From Anderseniella sp. (lineage in GTDB: Bacteria > Pseudomonadota > Alphaproteobacteria > Rhizobiales > Aestuariivirgaceae), in NCBI GenBank assembly GCA_028289645.1, contig JANQOK010000014.1, positions 62,001 to 126,000 of the forward strand: a stretch of 64,000 bases of DNA, in the 5' to 3' direction. Each line of letters begins with the position of its first letter. Within the stretch, counting starts at the first letter, position 1. The notes under the pieces were generated by a model. That model was not told the DNA's origin, did not search any database, and worked only from the letters and a program-made list of their open reading frames with translations. Both the position numbers and the translations under genes were made by a program. Shown piece after piece: positions 28,220 through 35,784 of the stretch.

Positions 28220-28672
28220 ATGGTACTTCCCGAGCCTCCCTTGAAGGGTGCCTGCCTTTGTGGGGCAGTGCAGGTCAATGTGACTGCATCCCCGCTTCTG
28301 ACTTTTGCGTGCCATTGTCGCGACTGTCAAAAACTCTGCGCAAGCGCCTATTCACTGACCACCGTGTTCCCGAATGACAGTTTTTCCTGCACGGGAGAAC
28401 TGATCAAAGGCGGTGTCCGCTCAAGCGGGCGAGCGCATTACTTTTGCAAATCATGCTTGAATTTCGTCTTCTCCCGCATTGCAGGAGCCGACCAGCGGAT
28501 CAATCTGCGCACTTCGGTGCTCAGCGAAGCCGCGTCGCTTGAGCCGTTCGTTGAGTTGATGACGAACGAAAAACTACCCTGGGCACGTGTTCCGGCGGTT
28601 CACAGTTTTGCTCGGTATCCGGAGTCGCTCGAAGAGCTGCAGGCGCTCATGGACGAGTACTCCGAGAGATGA
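28220..28672 (+). CDS. GFA/CENP-V-type zinc-binding protein
   Basis: A 150-residue protein of the glutathione-dependent formaldehyde-activating (GFA)/CENP-V fold. The zinc ligands are visible: GACLCGAVQV, CHCRDCQK and YFCKSCLN, in the family order. The N terminus is uncertain: the frame is open from 28064, but the extra 52 residues look non-coding and the ATG at 28220 directly precedes the domain. The activity of most such proteins is not established, and despite the name formaldehyde activation is doubtful for the family as a whole. Confidence 0.85.
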   Translation: MVLPEPPLKGACLCGAVQVNVTASPLLTFACHCRDCQKLCASAYSLTTVFPNDSFSCTGELIKGGVRSSGRAHYFCKSCLNFVFSRIAGADQRINLRTSVLSEAASLEPFVELMTNEKLPWARVPAVHSFARYPESLEELQALMDEYSER

Positions 28673-28998
28673 TTGTGCGGCCACCGTCGAATGCCGGAAT
28701 CTGACACCGCACACCTGCAGCTGCAAAACCGAAGACGGTTATGACCTCGCTCTTGGCCAGATCCATGCCGGCTGGGCGGTTCCGACCAAATCCGCACCCC
28801 GGCACCATTTCACCAAGATGAACCAGGTCAGAAACAAAAAACGCATGCTATGGTCGGCGCTGCACGCAGACGGCAGACCCGGTTACATCGCAACTCTTGA
28901 TAAAGCGCCTTAGGCACGCAGTTGCGCATTCCATCCATGCCGAAGCAAACCGATAGGCAGTGTGCAGAAGCACGTGAACAGCAAGGCAGGACAATCAA
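28673..28998. other. Intergenic region without recognised genes
   Basis: About 325 bases between two plus-strand genes. An ORF overlapping it (28587-28913) shows no family resemblance and begins inside the GFA-like gene, so I regard it as spurious. Confidence 0.4.
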
Positions 28999-29817
28999 TT
29001 GGATAGGACAAAGGTAGAAACCGTCGCCCGCAAGATCTTTGAGGCGAACAAGCAACGTCTGCGTTTCCAGCCTCTGCGCGGGCATGATGAGCCTGAGACG
29101 CTTGCTGGTGCCTACGACATCCAGGACGAGCTGTACCGGATCATGCAGGCAGAGGCCGGCGCTGGACCGATTGCCGGTCACAAGATTGCTGTTACCTCGC
29201 CTGACATCCAGAAACTGTGCGGCGTGGATCAACCGGTTTATGGCAGCATTTTCGCCAACACGATTCACCGGTCGCCACATGTTGCAAACCATGCAGACTT
29301 CATTCGCATTGGGGTGGAGTTTGAGGTTGCGTTGGAAATCGCTGACGACGTTCCCATGCATGCCGCGCCTTTCGACGCGGACTCCATATCCCGGTACGTC
29401 GCGTCTGCGATGCCGGCGTTCGAGTTGATCGAGGATCGCAATGCGGACTACAGCGATCTTGATGCCAAGTCGATATTGGCGGATCGCTGCTGGTGTGGCG
29501 GCGTGGTGCTGGCCAAGCCGGTGACTGACTGGCGCCCGATTGATCTTGGCAACCTCACCGGCACGGTGACGTTGAACGGAGAATCGCTCGAAAGCGGCAA
29601 TACCGGCAACGCCCTCGGCCATCCACTCAACGGCCTTGCCTGGGTCACAAATCATTTGGCCAACCGCGGACGCCCGTTGAAGGCCGGCGAAATAGTCATG
29701 ACCGGCAGCGCACTAAAAACCCGGTTTGCGGCCCCCGGCGACAGCTACACCTACACGGTTCAGGACCTGGGCGAAGTAACATTACAGATAAGTAACAATG
29801 TTGAAACCGCAAAATAG
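28999..29817 (+). CDS. 2-keto-4-pentenoate hydratase-like protein (FAH superfamily), TTG start
   Basis: A 272-residue protein of the MhpD/TesE hydratase type. It shows YDIQDELYRIMQ, IAGHKIAVTSPDIQKLCGVD, the metal-binding GVEFEVALEIADD, and C-terminal LKAGEIVMTGSALKT. It could hydrate a 2-oxopent-4-enoate, as in meta-cleavage pathways, or decarboxylate a related oxo acid; no other pathway gene is adjacent. The start is probably TTG at 28999 with AAGGCAGG upstream; a later ATG would remove conserved residues. Confidence 0.88.
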   Translation: MDRTKVETVARKIFEANKQRLRFQPLRGHDEPETLAGAYDIQDELYRIMQAEAGAGPIAGHKIAVTSPDIQKLCGVDQPVYGSIFANTIHRSPHVANHADFIRIGVEFEVALEIADDVPMHAAPFDADSISRYVASAMPAFELIEDRNADYSDLDAKSILADRCWCGGVVLAKPVTDWRPIDLGNLTGTVTLNGESLESGNTGNALGHPLNGLAWVTNHLANRGRPLKAGEIVMTGSALKTRFAAPGDSYTYTVQDLGEVTLQISNNVETAK

Positions 29818-30110
29818 TCCTGTTTGCTGACTACATTTTCGTGATTTTTGACGTTGGAACAAGTTCTACTTTTCAAATTCTGCAAGCAGCGATGCAACGC
29901 CCGCAGCACGTTTTTGCCCGCGAACTTCACACGTCTGGCGTGAGCTCTGGTGGCGGTCAAAATCAGCACGGAATCACCGCATTTATGACAGGCATCGGCC
30001 AAATTCTCGTCCGGAACGGCTGCAAACATTAACATTCTGTTAACCAGAACCCGAATGACCGACGGCGACTTGAGGGGTGATGATAACCGGCGGCATTAAG
30101 GGGTGTAAAA

Positions 30111-32495
30111 GTGAGGAAGTTGGTAGGCGCCCTCGTGGCCGCGTGTCTTTTTGTTCCTGGTATTGGAGTTGTTCACGATCAGGGTTTACTTCCACTAATC
30201 AGCAATGCGCAGGCCGATAGTCGATCATCGCTGCCTGCAGGCCACCCTCCCCTCAACAGTTCACCATCCGCCGTCAGTGCATCGCCTGTGTCGGCCGAGT
30301 TGCAAAGCTACCTGGCCGAGCTGAAGAAACGCGCGCCCAATCATCCACCCGTGACCGGCACCGGATCACCGGAATCCACCGAACTGCAAAGGTACCTGTC
30401 CGAGCTGAACATGAAATCGCCGCATGGCAAGATTCAGCTGGCCCAGGCCAACACGGCAGGCAAGTCGGACCAGACCGACGACCTGTTGATTGAAGCGGAT
30501 CGGGTTCTGGGCGCGAAAGGCAAGAAGGCAAAACAGGACCCCGCCAAACAGGACAGCGCCAAGCAGGACAATACCAAACAGGAGAACCAGTCCGAACCGG
30601 ATCGCGAAGTGGCCGAACCGGAAGAAAAGCCGTCTGATTACCAGAAAACAGCCAGCAAGGACGGCAAGGAAAAGAAAACCCTGACGGCGGCTGAAGAGCA
30701 TCTGCAGTTGTTTGTGGAGAACCGCTATCCTGCCGCGGCAACCTGCGGCATTTGCCATCCCAAGCACTACAAGGAGTGGTCGGTTTCCCAGCACGCCTAC
30801 GCCCAGCTCAGCCCGATTTACCTGTCGCTCAACAACAAGATCAACGAGCTCAGCAACGGTTCCAACGGTGACTTCTGCCTGCGCTGCCACAGCCCTGTGG
30901 GGGCCAACCTTGGCGAGAGCACATTCGAGTCCAACCTAGACCGTCACCCAACTTCGCGTGAGGGCATTACCTGCGTCGTCTGCCACCGCATCGACCGGGC
31001 CTACAACAAGGTCAGCGGCCGTCTGGCGCTGGTTGAAGGCGGGCTGACCGCTCCGATATTCGGTCCGGAAGGCAATGAAGGCGTCAAGCAGGTGCTTGAT
31101 AAACCTGAAAAATTCCGTGTCGTTACCGACGAGAAAGAGCCTGGTCGCAAGATTCACAATCAGGCCAAGGTGTTCGCGCCGATCAAGTCGTCCACTTTCT
31201 GCGGCAGTTGCCATGATGTCACCCTGTTCAACGGCTTCCGGCTTGAAGAAGCCTTCAGCGAGTACCGCCTGTCACCTGCGGCTGCCAGGGGCGTCACCTG
31301 CCAGGACTGCCATATGGGCAAGATCGAGGGCAAACCGTCCGGTTACGACGAAGGGCCGGCCGCGGTTATCGGCGATGTTCCGACCAAATCGCGCAAACTG
31401 ACCCGTCACCTGTTCTCGGGACCCGATTATCCGGTCATTCATCCCGGCATCTTCCCGCACAACCAGAAAGCGGCGGAATTCAAGACCATGCGCGAATGGC
31501 TCGAGTTCAAGCACAAGGAAGGCTGGGGTACGGACAAGTTCGAAGACGCCATCCCTGCCGGCTACAAGTTCCCCAAAGCCTGGGAGTCGGTTGACGATCG
31601 CTACGACGCACGCGAGATTCTCAAAGAGCAGTTTGAGTTGCTCGAGTTCGCCAAGCGGGCCCGCCTTGAGGTCCTGCGCAACGGATACAAGCTCGACGAC
31701 GTGGTCGTAGAGCGCGCTGATGTGGGCGGCCTAGCCTTCCGGGTCAAGGTGCGTAACGGTACCGACGGCCACAATGTACCAACCGGCTTCACCGGCGAGC
31801 GCCTGGTATGGCTCCAGGTCACCGTAACCGACCGCAATGGCAAGGTTGTCTTCCGCTCGGGCGACAGGGACGCCAATGGCGACCTCAGGGACGGTCACTC
31901 ATCCTACGTCCACGCCGGCAAGGCCGAACTCGACAGCCAGTTGTTCTCCCTGCAGTCGATCTTCGTGACCCAGAACGGCCGCGGCGGCGAGATCGAGCAC
32001 GTTATTCCGATCCCGTTCCCGACCTTCGCCCTGCCCCGCGTGCTGCCGTCCACCACATCGCTTGTGTTCAGCGGCGAACCGGCCACCGAACGCAACCACA
32101 AGAAGGGTATCGAGCCAAACGGCCACCGCTGGGCTAACTATAGAGTAAGCAGCAGCCAACTGACCGGCAATGGTCCTTACAAGGCGACCGTCAAGCTGAT
32201 GGCTCAGGCCGTGCCGATCAACCTGATCACCAGCATTCAGAGTGTCGGCTTCGACTTCCACATGACACCTCGCGAGGTCGGCGACGCGCTGATCGCAGGT
32301 GCCCAGACGCTGTGGACAAAGGAAGTGACGCTGGGCGCGACCGCTGTTTCGAACTCAGGCTCCGGACCCATCCAGTTGGCTCCAGCCGCGTTCGGAGCGT
32401 CAGTCCCCGACGCAACCGTGACGACCGGTCGTGCGGCTCCAGCCATTGCAGCTCCCAAACGCCAGCGGCGAACAGCAGACCCACAGGTGAAGTGA
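30111..32495 (+). CDS. Exported penta-heme c-type cytochrome, GTG start
   Basis: A 794-residue protein with a signal peptide (residues 1-35, ending ISNAQA). Residues 60-105 hold two copies of a short unit, ELQSYLAELKKRAP and ELQRYLSELNMKSP. A Lys/Gln/Glu-rich linker (about 135-190) with AKQD repeats follows. The cytochrome domain has five haem motifs at 212-216, 256-260, 288-292, 364-368 and 397-401 (CGICH, CLRCH, CVVCH, CGSCH, CQDCH), with sequence like CHPKHYKEWSVSQHAYAQ, which suggests a c554-type haem arrangement. The C-terminal 300 residues contain no Cys pair and look beta-rich. First gene before a beta-barrel and a reductase. GTG start with AAGGGG upstream. Confidence 0.92.
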   Translation: MRKLVGALVAACLFVPGIGVVHDQGLLPLISNAQADSRSSLPAGHPPLNSSPSAVSASPVSAELQSYLAELKKRAPNHPPVTGTGSPESTELQRYLSELNMKSPHGKIQLAQANTAGKSDQTDDLLIEADRVLGAKGKKAKQDPAKQDSAKQDNTKQENQSEPDREVAEPEEKPSDYQKTASKDGKEKKTLTAAEEHLQLFVENRYPAAATCGICHPKHYKEWSVSQHAYAQLSPIYLSLNNKINELSNGSNGDFCLRCHSPVGANLGESTFESNLDRHPTSREGITCVVCHRIDRAYNKVSGRLALVEGGLTAPIFGPEGNEGVKQVLDKPEKFRVVTDEKEPGRKIHNQAKVFAPIKSSTFCGSCHDVTLFNGFRLEEAFSEYRLSPAAARGVTCQDCHMGKIEGKPSGYDEGPAAVIGDVPTKSRKLTRHLFSGPDYPVIHPGIFPHNQKAAEFKTMREWLEFKHKEGWGTDKFEDAIPAGYKFPKAWESVDDRYDAREILKEQFELLEFAKRARLEVLRNGYKLDDVVVERADVGGLAFRVKVRNGTDGHNVPTGFTGERLVWLQVTVTDRNGKVVFRSGDRDANGDLRDGHSSYVHAGKAELDSQLFSLQSIFVTQNGRGGEIEHVIPIPFPTFALPRVLPSTTSLVFSGEPATERNHKKGIEPNGHRWANYRVSSSQLTGNGPYKATVKLMAQAVPINLITSIQSVGFDFHMTPREVGDALIAGAQTLWTKEVTLGATAVSNSGSGPIQLAPAAFGASVPDATVTTGRAAPAIAAPKRQRRTADPQVK

Positions 32496-32573
32496 CAGCT
32501 GTAGTTCGTCGATCCGCGGAGGCCTCCCGTGCCTACCAACCACAAAAAGACTTGAGAGGGAGCAGGCAACTCA

Positions 32574-34157
32574 ATGAAGGATAAGCCACATTTCACAGGG
32601 TTTTCACGCACCACGTTGCTGATGCTGACAGTCCTGACACCGGGCATCCTGTATTCGATCTCGGCTACTGCAACCGAGTTGAGCAGAAAAAGCTACCAGC
32701 AGAACGTGACGGCGCACAGCAAGGGGGACCCGCTGATAACGCCGACAGCTGGCGAACCGGCAGAGAGAACCGGCGAGCACTGGTACAGTGCCTTCTGGCC
32801 GCTGGGCGACAAGAGCGAGGTTGCCAGCCTGAAGGACGAGTACGTCGAGTTCAGGACCGAGAAAACCGAAAAGGAAGAAGACCGGCTCCCGGCCAGGCCT
32901 CCCTTGCTATACGAGCTTGGCAACGGCTTTCTGGACACCGGCAACCTGCACCCCGGATTCGAAATCCCCTATATAGGCGCAGTCTGGCAACCAAGGTTGT
33001 GGGCCTATATGATCAACCGCACGGCGTTTCAGTCTTTCGACAGTGGCGGGCCCGGTGGACGCGAAACCGAGATCGCCAACCGGCTCGACCTGTTTGCCAA
33101 TCTCCAGTTGACCGGAACTGAGAAGATCCTTCTCGGGCTGCGCACCACAGACAACAACCGGCCGGACCGGTTTACGCGCTACACATTCGATGGCGCCAAT
33201 GAAGGCTTCAACGATGAATTCGACTTCAATGTCGAAACCCTGTTTTTCGAGGGCGACCTGGGCAGCCTGTTCCCCAACCTGGACCGGGAAGGGCAAAAGC
33301 CGATTGACCTGGGCTTCACCGTCGGACGCCAACCGGTGATCTTCCAGGAAGGCATAATCATAAACGATACCATCGACGCGGTCGGCTTCGTCCGCAACAA
33401 CATCCCGTTCCCCGGCACATCCAACCTCCGCATTTCGGCGATGTACGGCTGGAACCGGCTTGACCGGAACGACTTTGACCGTCCCGGCAACGATTCGAAC
33501 ATGTTCGGCCTGTTCATTGCCGCGGACACACATCTGAGCACGCTCAACTACGACATGATCTATGTTGATGACGAAGGCAATGGCGACGGCCTCTATATCG
33601 GCGTCTCGGCTATCCAGCGTCTGCCGTGGCTCTATGGCGTCAGCACCGCGTTCCGGGTCAACACTTCAATTGCCCTGGAAGACGAAATTGAAGGCAATGT
33701 GGTGGGCGACGGCACCCTGATTACCACTGAGTTGTCCAAGACCGTCACCGGATCGGATGATATTGTCTACTTCAACTCCTTCCTGGGCATTGGCAATTAC
33801 ACACAGGCCGGCCGGGAGGCCATCGTCGGCGGCCCGCTGGCAAACACAGGCATCCTGTTCGCATCGCCCAACCTCAGCACCTATCTGGCCGAGATTGATC
33901 CGTTCACCTCCGACAGTGTGGTGGGCGGAGCCATCGGTTACCAGGCATTCTGGGATGACAAGCGGCGCAACCTGATCCTGGAAATCGCCGGCCGCCATGA
34001 TCTCAGCGGCGATGGTCTGGACAGCATCGGCTTCGGCGCCCAGCTGCAGCAGGCCATTGGCCAGCACATCCAGCTGACCTTCGAGACCTTCTACACGATC
34101 AATGAAGGCCGCGACGACAACTTTGGCGGGCGGGCAGAATTTCAGTTCGTCTACTGA
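32574..34157 (+). CDS. Outer-membrane beta-barrel protein (alginate-export/porin-like)
   Basis: A 527-residue exported protein. The signal peptide covers about 1-33 (LLMLTVLTPG core). A polar linker to about residue 110 is followed by alternating amphipathic strands over the rest of the chain, many flanked by aromatic residues, ending with FGGRAEFQFVY. A terminal Tyr is typical of barrels inserted by the BAM complex. The segment FMSxxx-type porin loops are not diagnostic, and the substrate cannot be read from sequence. It lies 78 bases after the penta-heme gene and 54 before the reductase, so a porin-cytochrome conduit is plausible but unproven. A sugar or carboxylate porin is the alternative. 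Confidence 0.8.
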   Translation: MKDKPHFTGFSRTTLLMLTVLTPGILYSISATATELSRKSYQQNVTAHSKGDPLITPTAGEPAERTGEHWYSAFWPLGDKSEVASLKDEYVEFRTEKTEKEEDRLPARPPLLYELGNGFLDTGNLHPGFEIPYIGAVWQPRLWAYMINRTAFQSFDSGGPGGRETEIANRLDLFANLQLTGTEKILLGLRTTDNNRPDRFTRYTFDGANEGFNDEFDFNVETLFFEGDLGSLFPNLDREGQKPIDLGFTVGRQPVIFQEGIIINDTIDAVGFVRNNIPFPGTSNLRISAMYGWNRLDRNDFDRPGNDSNMFGLFIAADTHLSTLNYDMIYVDDEGNGDGLYIGVSAIQRLPWLYGVSTAFRVNTSIALEDEIEGNVVGDGTLITTELSKTVTGSDDIVYFNSFLGIGNYTQAGREAIVGGPLANTGILFASPNLSTYLAEIDPFTSDSVVGGAIGYQAFWDDKRRNLILEIAGRHDLSGDGLDSIGFGAQLQQAIGQHIQLTFETFYTINEGRDDNFGGRAEFQFVY

Positions 34158-34211
34158 GACCTGCACGCCAACCGGCTACAGCCGCACTGCGGCAATGACG
34201 AGGGACAAAAA

Positions 34212-35498
34212 ATGGAGTTGACGGAACTTACTCAGCTTGTCGGGATCATGGTCGCCGGCGCGGCGTCCATGCGCGCAGCAATCAGCGTGGCATCGTTTGC
34301 CGGACGCCGGTATCAGTTTGCCCGGCAGGAGAAAAAATATGTTGCCGAGTTTCGGAGCGCGACCGCCGGCATTTTCCAGAGCCGCCAGATCCAGCGCCAG
34401 GAAGTTCCGCTCACCTGGCAGGGCAAGCGCAAATTCCGTGTCGTCAACCGGGTCTATGAAAACTACCAGCAGGACATCTGCTCTTTCTACCTAGAACCCA
34501 ATGACGGCAGATCAATTCCACCGTTCAGACCCGGCCAGTTCCTGACTTTCTCGGTGCCCGTCCCGGGTCAGGCCGAACCGGTGACAAGGTGCTATTCGCT
34601 GTCTGAAAGCCCGGCGGCTGGCGGCTATTACCGCGTCACCGTCAAGCGCCTTGCTCCACCTGAAGGTGCACCCGAAGGAACCCCGCCCGGACAGTCTTCG
34701 GATTACTTCCACACTCACCTGCAGCCCGGATCCATTGTCGAGGCCTACGCCCCTTCAGGTTCGTTCTGCCTCGATGAGCACTCCGGCAGGCCTGTCGTTC
34801 TGATCGCCGGCGGTGTCGGTATCACCCCGATTGTCAGCATGTTGAACTCGCTGATCGCCGCCCGATCCCGCCGCGAAATCTGGCTCTTCTACGGCGTGCG
34901 CAACCGGGCTGAGCATGCCATGTACACCCATCTGCAGCAGCTCGCCGCCCGGGTGCGCAACCTGCGCGTGGTTGTCGCCTACAGCCGACCCACCAACTCA
35001 TGCCGGCACAATGTCGACTATCACCTCAGGGGCCATATTACCGAGCAGTTGCTGCGGCCTGTCCTTGAGGGCCGTGACTGCGAGATCTACATGTGCGGCC
35101 CCGCATCCATGATGAGATCTCTAACCGCAGGCTTCAAAAACATCGGCGTTCCAGCCGAAAACGTCCGGTCCGAAGCGTTCGACCCCGCCTCCGTCGCCCC
35201 GGCAGAAACGCCTGTGAAAGCTCCCGAACACAATGCTCGGCAGACTTTCCAGATTGAATTTGCCCGGTCGGGCAAGCGGGTAGAATGGCAATCCGGCGAC
35301 GGCTCGATTCTCGAACTCGCCATGGCCAATGGGGTCAAGGCGCGCTGCGGATGCCGGCAGGGCGTTTGCGGTACCTGTGCAATCGCCCTTAAAAACGGCG
35401 AAGTCGAATATGAGCGAACTCCCGAAAAAACCCCAGCTCCGGGCAAATGCCTACCATGCGTCGCACAGCCCCAGAGCGATCTCGTCCTGGATATGTGA
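34212..35498 (+). CDS. NADH:acceptor oxidoreductase with FAD, NAD and C-terminal [2Fe-2S] domains, N-terminal hydrophobic segment
   Basis: A 428-residue reductase. A weakly hydrophobic segment at 6-30 could attach it to the membrane. The FAD-binding motif RCYSLS is at 126-131, the NAD-binding GGVGITP at 200-206, CGP at 295-297, and a plant-type ferredoxin domain at about 345-428 with CRQGVCGTC (381-389) and a final Cys in CLPC (413-416). The order resembles HCP reductase and class IA/IB oxygenase reductases. No hybrid-cluster protein or oxygenase is adjacent, whereas two cytochrome/barrel genes precede it, so it may feed electrons from NADH into that system. This is inference from position. 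Confidence 0.9.
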   Translation: MELTELTQLVGIMVAGAASMRAAISVASFAGRRYQFARQEKKYVAEFRSATAGIFQSRQIQRQEVPLTWQGKRKFRVVNRVYENYQQDICSFYLEPNDGRSIPPFRPGQFLTFSVPVPGQAEPVTRCYSLSESPAAGGYYRVTVKRLAPPEGAPEGTPPGQSSDYFHTHLQPGSIVEAYAPSGSFCLDEHSGRPVVLIAGGVGITPIVSMLNSLIAARSRREIWLFYGVRNRAEHAMYTHLQQLAARVRNLRVVVAYSRPTNSCRHNVDYHLRGHITEQLLRPVLEGRDCEIYMCGPASMMRSLTAGFKNIGVPAENVRSEAFDPASVAPAETPVKAPEHNARQTFQIEFARSGKRVEWQSGDGSILELAMANGVKARCGCRQGVCGTCAIALKNGEVEYERTPEKTPAPGKCLPCVAQPQSDLVLDM

Positions 35499-35601
35499 AT
35501 TCAGGCGTCTGTTCCTGACATCCGCTCTTAGTTCCGGCCGTCCAGACTGAGCGGTCAGCGGTGCAAGGGTATCAGGCGGGAATCATCAAACACATTTAGA
35601 C

Positions 35602-35678
35602 GTCATTCCAGCGAAAGCTGGAATCCATTTTCCGCAGATATCCAGCTCGTTTTGGACCCCAGCCTTCGCTGGGGTGAC
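35602..35678. repeat. Nested inverted-repeat element between convergent genes
   Basis: Two hairpins, ATTCCAGC-GAAA-GCTGGAAT (35605-35624) and ACCCCAGC-CTTC-GCTGGGGT (35656-35675). The outer arms, GTCAttCCAGCG and its mirror image ending in GGTGAC, pair with each other across the whole element with a few G-T or changed positions. This arrangement is a REP/MITE-like intergenic palindrome of a type common in alphaproteobacterial genomes. Its place between convergent stop codons (35498 and 35785) also suits a transcription terminator. Confidence 0.8.
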
Positions 35679-35784
35679 GAAGTGATAAAGTGGCGAACAA
35701 CAAAAAAGCGCCTGACGATGATGAACGCTCTCTTGATTCCTTTGACTGCCATGTCGTCGTCGCAGGCGTGCTCCGCTCCCCGGC

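Noticed and set aside
28828-29655. 275-residue minus-strand ORF opposite the hydratase gene
   Set aside because: The plus strand shows clear hydratase motifs; the antisense frame has no recognisable domain.
29848-29862. TTGACG-N-GAACAA as a possible FNR-type site before the penta-heme gene
   Set aside because: The second half-site and spacing are wrong, and it lies about 250 bases before the start codon.
35602-35678. Insertion sequence or integron-like attachment site
   Set aside because: The palindromic element has no associated recombinase or target-site duplication that I can see; REP/MITE-like repeat or terminator is the safer description.
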